DNA of 64,000 nt from Cinclus cinclus (Eukaryota; Chordata; Aves; Passeriformes; Cinclidae), in NCBI RefSeq assembly GCF_963662255.1, contig NC_085072.1, positions 500,001 through 564,000 of the forward strand, in the 5' to 3' direction. The notes beneath the pieces are model-generated. The model did no database searches and had not been told where the DNA came from. It saw nothing but the letters and a program-made list of their open reading frames with translations. Positions 1 to 9,566 of this stretch are shown in pieces (the stretch's first letter is position 1; every line of letters starts with the position of its first letter). The translations under genes were made by a program, and so were the position numbers.

Positions 1-2640
1 TTGAAAGGAGGCACTTTCCCCCAAGAAGCCAAACTCAAGAGCCCACTTGGCAGATGTCATTTTGTAGGGCGCGTTTGGGCCTCCGATGGCAGCCAGGTTT
101 GGAGGAGGGGGCAGCTTTGGTCTGGGAGAAATCCTCGTCCTTATGGAATTTTTGTACTCAAAAGCCCAGGACGGGCCGCAGGCAAGTTGACTCCGAAAGG
201 AGGCACTTTTCCCCAAGAAGCCAAACTCAAGAGCCCACTTGGCAGGTGTCATTTTGTAGGGCGCGTTTGGGCCTCCGATGGCAGCCAGGTTTGGAGGAGG
301 GGGCAGCTTTGGTCTGGGAGAAATCCTCGTCCTTATGGAATGTTTGTAGGCAAAAGCCCAGGACGGGCCGCAGGCAAGTTGGCTTTGAAAGGAGGCACTT
401 TCCCCCAAGAAGCCAAACTCAAGAGCCCACTTGGCAGATGTCATTTTGTAGGGCGCGTTTGGGCCTCCGATGGCAGCCAGGTTTGGAGGAGGGGGCAGCT
501 TTGTTCTGGGAGAAATCCTCGTCCTTATGGAATTTTTGTAGGCAAAAGCCCTGCATGGGCCGCCGGCAAGTTGACTCCGAAACGAGGCACTTTTCCCCAA
601 GAAGCCAAACTCAAGAGCCCACTTGGCAGGTGTCATTTTGTAGGGCGCGTTTGGGCCTCCGATGGCAGCCAGGTTTGGAGGAGGGGGCAGCTTTGGTCTG
701 GGAGGAATCCTCGTCCTTATGGAATTTTTGTAGCAAAAGTCCGGGACGGGACGCAGGCAAGTTGGTTTTGAAAGGAGTCACTTTTCCCCAAGAAGCCAAA
801 CTCAAGAGCCCACTTGGCAGATGTCATTTTGTAGGGCGCGTTTGGGCCTCCGATGGCAGCCAGGTTTGGAGGAGGGGGCAGCTTTGGTCTGGCAGAAATC
901 CTCGTCCTTATGGAATTTTTGTAGGGAAAAGCCCAGCACGGGCCGCAGGCTAGTTAGGCAAGTTGGCTTTGAAAGGAGGCACTTTTCCGCAAGAAGCCAA
1001 ACTCAAGAGCCCACTTGGCAGATGTCATTTTGTAGGGCGCGTTTGGGCCTCCGATGGCAGCCAGGTTTGGAGGAGGGGGCAGCTTTGGTCTGGGAGAAAT
1101 CCTCGTCCTTCTGGAATTTTTGTAGGCAAAAGCCCAGGACGGGACGCAGGCAAGTTGGCTTTGAAAGGAGGCACTTCCACCCAAGAAGCCAAACTCAAGA
1201 GCCCACTTGGCAGGTGTCATTTTGTAGGGCGCGTTTGGGCCTCCGATGGCAGCCAGGTTTGGAGGAGGGGGCAGCTTTGTTCTGGGAGAAATCCTCGTCC
1301 TTCTGGAATTTTTGTAGGCAAAAGCCCTGCATGGGCCGCAGGCAAGTTGACTCCGAAAGGAGGCACTTTTCCCCAGGAAGCCAAACTCAAGAGCCCACTT
1401 GGCAGATGTCATTTTGTAGGGCGCGTTTGGGCCTCCGATGGCAGCCAGGTTTGGAGGAGGGGGCAGCTTTGGTCTGGGAGAAATCCTCGTCCTTATGGAA
1501 TTTTTGCAGGCAAAAGCCCAAGACGGGCCGCAGGCAAGTTGGCTTTGAAAGGCGGCACTTCCACCCAAGAAGCCAAACTCAAGAGCCCACTTGGCAGATG
1601 TCATTTTGTAGGGCACGTTTGGGCCTCCGATGGCAGCCAGGTTTGGAGGAGGGGGCAGCTTTGGTCTGGGAGAAATCCTCGTCCTTATGGAATTTTTGTA
1701 GGCAAAAGCCCTGCATGGGCCGCCGGCAAGTTGACTCCGAAAGGAGGCACTTTTCCCCAAGAAGCCAAACTCAAGAGCCCACTTGGCAGATGTCATTTTG
1801 TATGGCGCGTTTGGGCCTCCGATGGCAGCCAGGTTTGGAGGAGGGGGCAGCTTTGGTCTGGGAGAAATCCTTGTCCTTATGGAATTTTTGTAGGCAAAAG
1901 CCCAGGAAGGGCCGCAGGCAAGTTAGGCAAGTTGGCTTTGAAAGGAGGCACTTTTCCCCAAGAAGCCAAACTCAAGAACCCACAATGCAGATGTCCTTTT
2001 GTAGGGCGCGTTTGGGCCTCCGATGGCAGCCAGGTTTGGAGGAGGGGGCAGCTTTGTTCTGGGAGAAATCCTCGTCCTTCTGGAATTTTTGTACTCAAAA
2101 GCCCAGGACGGGCCGCAGGCAAGTTAGGCATTTTGGCTCCGAAAGGAGGCACTTTTCCCCAGGAAGCCAAACTCAAGAGCCCACTTGGCAGATGTCATTT
2201 TGTAGGGCGCGTTTGGGTCTCCGATGGCAGCCAGGTTTGGAGGAGGGGGCAGCTTTTTTCTGGGAGAAATCCTCGTCCTTATGGAATTTTTGTAGGCACA
2301 AGCCCAGGACGGGCCGCAGGCAAGTTGGCTTTGAAATGAGGCACTTTTCCCCAAGAAGCCAAACTCAAGAGCCCACTTGGCAGGTGTCATTTTGTAGGGC
2401 GCGTTTGGGCCTCCGATGGCAGCCAGGTTTGGAGGAGGGGGCAGCTTTGGTCTGGGAGAAATCCTCGTCCTTATGGAATTTTTGTACTCAAAAGCCCAGG
2501 ACGGGCCGCAGGCAAGTTGACTCCGAAAGGAGGCACTTTTCCCCAAGAAGCCAAACTCAAGAGCCCACTTGGCAGGTGTCATTTTGTAGGGCGCGTTTGG
2601 GCCTCCGATGGCAGCCAGGTTTGGAGGAGGGGGCAGCTTT
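1..2640. repeat. Irregular satellite block 1
   Basis: About thirteen to fourteen monomers with no clear longer period. Tails alternate between gtactcaaaa (about 150, 2094, 2486), gtaggcaaaagcccagg and the gcatggg variant (about 549, 1328, 1705). One 191-bp monomer lies near 725. A CAATG-type monomer with the ctttt change after gatgtc occurs near 1980-2000 and is followed by a junction reading ggcattttgg, a pair also found in units A and B (9.6-9.8 and 23.4-23.5 kb). One ctcg to cttg change (CpG to TpG) is at about 1870. No gene or non-satellite sequence is present. Confidence 0.85.
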
Positions 2641-4660
2641 GGTCTGGGAGGAACCCTCGTCCTTATGGAATTTTTGTAGCAAAAGCCCGGGACTGGACAC
2701 AGGCAAGTTTGTTTTGAAAGGAGTCACTTTTCCCCAGGAAGCCAAACTCAAGAGCCCACTTGGCAGGTGTCATTTTGTTGGGCACGTTTGGGCCTCCGAT
2801 GGCAGCCAGGTTTGGAGGAGGGGGCAGCTTTGGTCTGGGAGAAATCCTCGTCCTTCTGGAATTTTGTACTCAAAAGCCCAGGACGGGCCGCAGGCAAGTT
2901 AGGCAAGTTGGCTCCGAAAGGAGGCACTTTTCCCCAAGAAGCCAAACTCAAGAGCCCACTTGGCAGGTGTCATTTTGTAGGGCACGTTTGGGCCTCCGAT
3001 GGCAGCCAGGTTTGGAGGAGGGGGCAGCTTTGGTCTGGGAGAAATCCTCGTCCTTCTGGAATTTTTGTAGGCAAAAGCCCTGCATGGGCCGCAGGCAATT
3101 TGACTCCGAAAGGAGGCACTTTTCCCCAGGAAGCCAAACTCAAGAACCCTCAATGCAGGTGTCATTTTGTGGGGCGCGTTTGGGCCTCCGATGGCAGCCA
3201 GGTTTGGAGGAGGGGGCAGCTTTGGTCTGGGAGAAATCCTCGTCCTTATGGAATTTTTGGAGGCAAAAGCCCAGGACGGGCCGCAGGCAAGTTAGGCAAG
3301 TTGGCTCCGAAAGGAGGCACTTTTCCCCAAGAAGCCAAACTCAAGAGCCCACTTGGCAGATGTCATTTTGTGGGGCGCGTTTGGGCCTCCGATGGCAGCC
3401 AGGTTTGGAGGAGGGGGCAGCTTTGGTCTGGGAGAAATCCTCGTCCTTATGGAATTTTTGTATTCTAAAGCCCAGCACGGGACGCAGGCTAGTTAGGCAA
3501 GTTGGCTCCGAAAGGAGGCACTTTCCCCCAAGAAGCCAAACTGAAGAGACCACTTGGCAGGTGTCATTTTGTAGGGCGCGTTTGGGCCTCCGATGGCAGC
3601 CAGGTTTGGAGGAGGGGGCAGCTTTGGACTGGGAGAAATCCTCGTCCTTATGGAATTTTTGTAGGCAAAAGCCCAGGACGGGCCGCAGGCAAGTTGGCTT
3701 TGAAAGGAGGCACTTCCACCCAAGAAGCCAAACTCAAGAGCCCACTTGGCAGATGTCATTTTGTAGGGCACGTTTGGGCCTCCGATGGCAGCCAGGTTTG
3801 GAGGAGGGGGCAGCTTTGGTCTGGGAGGAACCCTCGTCCTTATGGAATTTTTGTAGCAAAAGCCCGGGACTGGACACAGGCAAGTTTGTTTTGAAAGGAG
3901 TCACTTTTCCCCAGGAAGCCAAACTCAAGAGCCCACTTGGCAGGTGTCATTTTGTAGGGCACGTTTGGGCCTCCGATGGCAGCCAGGTTTGGAGGAGGGG
4001 GCAGCTTTGGTCTGGGAGGAATCCTCGTCCTTCTGGAATTTTTGTACTCAAAAGCCCAGGACGGGCAGCAGGCAAGTTAGGCAAGTTGGCTCCGAAAGGA
4101 GGCACTTTTCCCCAAGAAGCCAAACTCAAGAGCCCACTTGGCAGGTGTCATTTTGTAGGGCACGTTTGGGCCTCCGATGGCAGCCAGGTTTGGAGGAGGG
4201 GGCAGCTTTGGTCTGGGAGAAATCCTCGTCCTTCTGGAATTTTTGTAGGCAAAAGCCCTGCATGGGCCGCAGGCAAGTTGACTCCGAAAGGAGGCACTTT
4301 TCCCCAGGAAGCCAAACTCAAGAACCCTCAATGCAGGTGTCATTTTGTGGGGCGCGTTTGGGCCTCCGATGGCAGCCAGGTTTGGAGGAGGGGGCAGCTT
4401 TGGTCTGGGAGAAATCCTCGTCCTTCTGGAATTTTTGGAGGCAAAAGCCCAGGACGGGCCGCAGGCAAGTTAGGCAAGTTGGCTCCGAAAGGAGGCACTT
4501 TTCCCCAAGAAGCCAAACTCAAGAGCCCACTTGGCAGATGTCATTTTGTGGGGCGCGTTTGGGCCTCCGATGGCAGCCAGGTTTGGAGGAGGAGGCAGCT
4601 TTGGTCTGGGAGAAATCCTCGTCCTTATGGAATTTTTGTAGTCTAAAGCCCAGCACGGGC
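2641..4660. repeat. Local 1,177/1,178-bp duplication (six-monomer period)
   Basis: The private variant gactggacac occurs at 2691-2700 and again at 3868-3877, 1,177 bp apart, each following the unusual ggaaccctcg. The succeeding monomers match in order: gtactcaaaa tail, gcatggg tail, CAATG-type monomer with gtggggcgcg, then an ggaggcaaaa tail. Similarity fades near 3480 in copy one and near 4660 in copy two, where the tails differ (gtattctaaa versus gtagtctaaa). The 1,178-bp offset fits three 201-bp, two 192-bp and one 191-bp monomer. A 1-bp deletion in the T run near 2863 accounts for the 1,177 versus 1,178 difference. Confidence 0.85.
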
Positions 4661-7600
4661 CGCAGGCAAGTTGGCTTTGAAAGGAGGCACTTCCACCCAA
4701 GAAGCCAAACTCAAGAGCCCACTTGGCAGATGTCATTTTGTAGGGCACGTTTGGGCCTCCGATGGCAGCCAGGTTTGGAGGAGGGGGCAGCTTTGGTCTG
4801 GGAGAAATCCTCGTCCTTATGGAATTTTTGTAGGCAAAAGCCCTGCATGGGCCGCAGGCAAGTTGACTCCGAAAGGAGGCACTTTTCCCCAAGAAGCCAA
4901 ACTCAAGAGCCCACTTGGCAGGTGTCATTTTGTAGGGCACGTTTGGGCCTCCGATGGCAGCCAGGTTTGGAGGAGGGGGCAGCTTTGGTCTGGGAGAAAT
5001 CCTCGTCCTTCTGGAATTTTTGTACTCAAAAGCCCAGGACGGGCCGCAGGCAAGTTAGGCAAGTTGGCTCCGAAAGGAGGCACTTTTCCCCAAGAAGCCA
5101 AACTCAAGAGCCCACTTGGCAGATGTCATTTTGTAGGGCGCGTTTGGGCCTCCGATGGCAGCCAGGTTTGGAGGAGGGGGCAGCTTTGGTCTGGGAGAAA
5201 TCCTCGTCCTTCTGGAATTTTTGTAGGCAAAAGCCCAGAATGGGCCGCAGGCTAGTTAGGCAAGTTGGTTTTGAAAGGAGTCACTTTTCCCCAAGAAGCC
5301 AAACACAAGAGCCCACTTGGCAGATGTCATTTTGTAGGGCGCGTTTGGGCCTCCGATGACAGCCAGGTTTGGAGGAGGGGGCAGCTTTGGTCTGGCAGAA
5401 ATCCTCGTCCTTATGGAATTTTTGTAGGCAAAAGCCCTGCATGGGCCGCAGGCAAGTTGACTCCGAAAGGAGGCACTTTTCCCCAGGAAGCCAAACTCAA
5501 GAGCCCACTTGGCAGGTGTCATTTTGTAGGGCGCGTTTGGGTCTCCGATGGCAGCCAGGTTTGGAGGAGGGGGCAGCTTTGGTCTGGGAGGAATCCTCGT
5601 CCTTCTGGAATTTTTGTACTCAAAAGCCCAGGACGGGCCGCAGGCAAGTTAGGCAAGTTGGCTCCGAAAGGAGGCACTTTTCCCCAAGAAGCCAAAGTCA
5701 AGAGCCCACTTGGCAGGTGTCATTTTGTAGGGCACGTTTGGGCCTCCGATGGCAGCCAGGTTTGGAGGAGGGGGCAGCTTTGGTCTGGGAGAAATCCTCG
5801 TCCTTCTGGAATTTTTGTAGGCAAAAGCCCTGCATGGGCCGCAGGCAAGTTGACTCCGAAAGGAGGCACTTTTCCCCAGGAAGCCAAACTCAAGAACCCT
5901 CAATGCAGGTGTCATTTTGTGGGGCGCGTTTGGGCCTCCGATGGCAGCCAGGTTTGGAGGAGGGGGCAGCTTTGGTCTGGGAGAAATCCTCGTCCTTATG
6001 GAATTTTTGGAGGCAAAAGCCCAGGACGGGCCGCAGGCAAGTTAGGCAAGTTGGCTCGGAAAGGAGGCACTTTTCCCCAGGAAGCCAAACTCAAGAGCCC
6101 ACTTGGCAGATGTCATTTTGTAGGGCGCGTTTGGGCCTCCGATGGCAGCCAGGTTTGGAGGAGGGGGCAGCTTTGGTCTGGGAGGAATCCTCGTCCTTAT
6201 GGAATTTTTGTAGCAAAAGCCCGGGACGGGACGCAGGCAAGTTGGTTTTGAAAGGAGTCACTTTTCCCCAAGAAGCCAAACTCAAGAGCCCACTTGGCAG
6301 ATGTCATTTTGTAGGGCGCGTTTGGGCCTCCGATGGCAGCCAGGTTTGGAGGAGGGGGCAGCTTTGGTCTGGGAGGAATCCTCGTCCTTCTGGAATTTTT
6401 GTACTCAAAAGCCCAGGACGGACCGCAGGCAAGTTAGGCAAGTTGGCTCCGAAAGGAGGCACTTTTCCCCAAGAAGCCAAAATGAAGAGCCCACTTGGCA
6501 GATGTCATTTTGTAGGGCGCGTTTGGGCCTCCGATGGCAGCCAGGTTTGGAGGAGGGGGCAGCTTTGGTCTGGGAGAAATCCTCGTCCTTATGGAATTTT
6601 TGTAGGCAAAAGCCCAGGACGGGCCGCAGGCAAGTTGGCTTTGAAAGGAGGCACTTCCACCCATGAAGCCAAACTCAAGAGCCCACTTGGCAGATGTCAT
6701 TTTGTAGGGCACGTTTGGGCCTCCGATGGCAGCCAGGTTTGGAGGAGGGGGCAGCTTTGGTCTGGGAGAAATCCTCGTCCTTATGGAATTTTTGTAGGCA
6801 AAAGCCCAGAATGGGCCGCCGGCAAGTTGACTCCGAAAGGAGGCACTTTTCCCCAAGAAGCCAAACTCAAGAGCCCACTTGGCAGATGTCATATTGTAGG
6901 GCGCGTTTGGGCCTCCGATGGCAGCCAGGTTTGGAGGAGGGGGCAGCTTTGGTCTGGGAGAAATCCTCGTCCTTATGGAATTTTTGTAGTCTAAAGCCCA
7001 GGACGGGCCGCAGGCTAGTTAGGCAAGTTGGCTTGGAAAGGAGGCACTTTTCCCCAAGAAGCCAAACTCAAGAACCCACAATGCAGATGTCATTTTGTAG
7101 GGCGCGTTTGGGCCTCCGATGGCAGCCAGGTTTGGAGGAGGGGGCAGCTTTGTTCTGGGAGAAATCCTCGTCCTTCTGGAATTTTTGTACTCAAAAGCCC
7201 AGGACGGGCCGCAGGCAAGTTAGGCATTTTGGCTTTGAAAGGAGGAACTTTCCCCCAAGAAGCCAAACTCAAGAGCCCACTTGGCAGATGTCATTTTGTA
7301 GGGCGCGTTTGGGCCTCCAATGGCAGCCCGGTTTGGAGGAGGGGGCAGCTTTGGTCTGGGAGAAATCCTCGTCCTTATGGAATTTTGGTAGGCACAAGCC
7401 CAGGACGGGCCGCAGGCAAGTTGGCTTTGAAAGGAGGCACTTTCCCCCAAGAAGCCAAACTCAAGAGCCCACTTGGCAGGTGTCATTTTGTAGGACGCGT
7501 TTGGGCCTCCGATGGCAGCCACGTTTGGAGGAGGGGGCAGCTTTGGTCTGGGAGAAATCCTCGTCCTTATGGAATTTTTGTACTCAAAAGCCCAGGACGG

Positions 7601-8700
7601 GCCGCAGGCAAGTTGGCTTTGAAAGGAGGCACTTCCACCCAAGAAGCCAAACTCAAGAGCCCACTTGGCAGGTGTCATTTTGTAGGGCACGTTTGGGCCT
7701 CCGATGGCAGCCAGGTTTGGAGGAGGGGGTAGCTTTGGTCTGGGAGAAATCCTCGTCCTTCTGGAAATTTTGGAGGCAAAAGCCCAGGACGGGCTGCAGG
7801 CAAGTTAGGCAAGTTGGCTTTGAAAGGAGTCACTTTTCCCCAAGAAGCCAAACTCAAGAGCCCACTTGGCAGGTGTCATTTTGTAGGGCGCGTTTGGGCC
7901 TCCGATGGCAGCCTGGTTTGGAGGAGGGGGCAGCTTTGGTCTGGGAGAAATCCTCGTCCTTATGGAATTTTTGTAGGCAGAAGCCCTGCATGGGCCGCAG
8001 GCAAGTTGACTCCGAAAGGAGGCACTTTCCCCCAAGAAGCCAAACTCAAGAGCCCACTTGGCAGATGTCATTTTGTAGGGCGCGTTTGGGCCTCCGATGG
8101 CAGCCAGGTTTGGAGGAGGGGGCAGCTTTGGTCTGGGAGAAATCCTCGTCCTTATGGAATTTTTGTAGGCAAAAGCCCAGGACGGGCCGCAGGCAAGTTG
8201 GCTTTGAAAGGAGGCACTTTCCCCCAAGAAGCCAAACTCAAGAGCCCACTTGGCAGATGTCATTTTGTAGGGCACGTTTGGGCCTCCGATGGCAGCCAGG
8301 TTTGGAGGAGGGGGCAGCTTTGGTCTGGGAGAAATCCTCGTCCTTATGGAATTTTTGTAGGCAAAATCCCTGCATGGGCCGCAGGCAAGTTGACTCTGAA
8401 AGGAGGCATTTTCCCCAGGAAGCCAAACTCAAGAGACCACTTGGCAGGTGTCAATTTGTAGGGCGCGTTTGGGCCTCCGATGGCAGCCAGGTTTGGAGGA
8501 GGGGGCAGCTTTGGTCTGGGAGGAATCCTCGTCCTTATGGAATTTTTGTAGGCAAAAGCCCGGGACGGGACGCAGGCAAGTTGGTTTTGAAAGGAGTCAC
8601 TTTTCCCCAAGAAGCCAAACTCAAGAGCCCACTTGGCAGGTGTCATTTTGTAGGGCGCGTTTGGGCCTCCGATGGCAGCCAGGTTTGGAGGAGGGGGCAG
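4661..8700. repeat. Irregular satellite block 2
   Basis: Continuous monomers, about twenty-one, without one dominant period. The three-monomer series seen in the preceding block (gtactcaaaa tail, gcatggg tail, CAATG type with gtggggcgcg) recurs at about 5600-6020, 1,572 bp after its second copy. Unusual single-copy changes include gggcctccaatgg and cccgg near 7315-7330, a tail reading ggaaattttgg near 7768, and cctgg near 7911. The block ends where sequence matching the start of unit B begins. No non-satellite sequence is present. Confidence 0.82.
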
Positions 8701-9173
8701 CTTTGGTCTGGGAGAAATCCTCGTCCTTCTGGAATTTTTGTACTCAAAAGCCCAGGACGGGCCGCAAGCAAGTTAGGCAAGTTGGCTTTGAAAGGAGGCA
8801 CTTTTCCCCAAGAAGCCAAACTCAAGAACCCACAATGCAGATGTCATTTTGTAGGGCGCGTTTGGGCCTCCGATGGCAGCCAGGTTTGGAGGAGGGGGCA
8901 GCTTTCTTCTGGGAGAAATCCTCGTCCTTATGGAATTTTTGTAGGCAAAAGCCCAGGACGGGACCCAGGCAAGTTGGCTTTGAAAGGAGGCACTTTCCCC
9001 CAAGAAGCCAAACTCAAGAGCCCACTTGGCAGATGTCATTTTGTAGGGCGCGTTTGGGCCTCCGATGGCAGCCAGGTTTGGAGGAGGGGGCAGCTTTGTT
9101 CTGGGAGAAATCCTCGTCCTTATGGAATTTTTGTAGGCAAAAGCCCAGAATGGGCCGCAGGCTAGTTAGGCAA

Positions 9174-9365
9174 GTTGGCTTTGAAAGGAGGCACTTTTCC
9201 CCAAGAAGCCAAACTCAAGAGCCCACTTGGCAGATGTCATTTTGTAGGGCGCGTTTGGGCCTCCGATGGCAGCCAGGTTTGGAGGAGGGGGCAGCTTTGG
9301 TCTGGGAGAAATCCTCGTCCTTATGGAATTTTTGTAGGCAAAAGCCCAGGACGGGCCGCAGGCAA
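9174..9365 (+). repeat. Exemplar 192-bp monomer
   Basis: I set the phase at the gttggctttg segment and use this copy as reference. Segments in order: head (1-10; variants gttggctccg, gttgactccg, gttgactctg, gttggttttg), aaaggaggca (11-20), a C-rich stretch (21-30; variants ctttccccc, cttccaccc), agaagccaaa or aggaagccaaa (30-40), ctcaagagcccacttggcag (41-60) or its alternative containing aaccctcaatg or aacccacaatg, atgtcatttt (61-70), gtagggcgcg (71-80), a conserved core (81-126), then a variable tail (127-192) with the alternatives gtaggcaaaa, gtactcaaaa, ggaggcaaaa, gtagtctaaa, gtaggcacaa and gtcggcaaaa. This copy has 105 G+C of 192 and six CpG, an observed/expected CpG ratio of about 0.43 by hand count. 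Combinations of these variants define subtypes and reveal the higher-order periods. Confidence 0.95.
9254..9299 (+). other. Conserved monomer core with dyad and G tract (exemplar copy)
   Basis: Monomer positions 81-126 are almost invariant across the window, while the head, the 41-80 segment and the tail vary. The core contains CCTCC (87-91) and GGAGG (108-112) flanking the small palindrome TGGC-A-GCCA (94-102), then a purine tract ggtttggaggaggggg. Rare departures include cccgg near 7327, cacgtttgg near 7520, cctgg near 7911, ggctgcc near 15957, ggggacag near 44822 and 49108, and ggggtcag near 60293, 62632 and 63600. Uneven conservation can mean a bound protein, as with the CENP-B box in alpha satellite, or simple homogenisation. 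I see no canonical CENP-B box here. Function is inference only. Confidence 0.5.
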
Positions 9366-9566
9366 GTTGGCTTTGAAAGGAGGCACTTCCACCCAAGAAG
9401 CCAAACTCAAGAGCCCACTTGGCAGATGTCATTTTGTAGGGCGCGTTTGGGCCTCCGATGGCAGCCAGGTTTGGAGGAGGGGGCAGCTTTGGTCTGGGAG
9501 GAATCCTCGTCCTTATGGAATTTTTGTAGGCAAAAGCCCAGGACGGGCCGCAGGCAAGTTAGGCAA
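9366..9566 (+). repeat. Exemplar 201-bp monomer with 9-bp junction duplication
   Basis: Identical in plan to the 192-bp monomer but carrying an extra gttaggcaa (9558-9566) so that the junction reads ggcaagttaggcaagttgg. The extra bases are a near-perfect tandem copy of the adjoining ggcaagttg, so the 201-bp class looks like a single small duplication that was then spread. A derived junction, gctagttaggcaagttgg, follows cagcacggg or cagaatggg tails in many copies and introduces the stop codons that end most long reading frames. Another derivative reads ggcaagttaggcattttgg (for example near 2125, 9767, 11737, 58598). Roughly one monomer in three is of this length (estimate). Confidence 0.93.

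Noticed and set aside
821..2902. A 693-codon open frame with 64- and 67-residue repeats, and dozens like it on both strands
   Set aside because: The frames repeat with the DNA monomer, overlap other long frames on both strands, cross 1-bp indels, and lack any recognisable domain, signal peptide or single consistent start. They are by-products of a stop-poor repeat whose length is a multiple of three.
2760..4646. A 628-codon open frame that begins in the usually closed third frame
   Set aside because: It exists only because a 1-bp deletion near 2863 shifts it into the open frame, and it shifts again at a 191-bp monomer near 3858. That is accidental frame joining, not gene structure.
9558..9566. 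Telomere-like TTAGGC inside the 9-bp duplication
   Set aside because: It is a single unit created by the junction slip, never in tandem, so it is not telomeric repeat.
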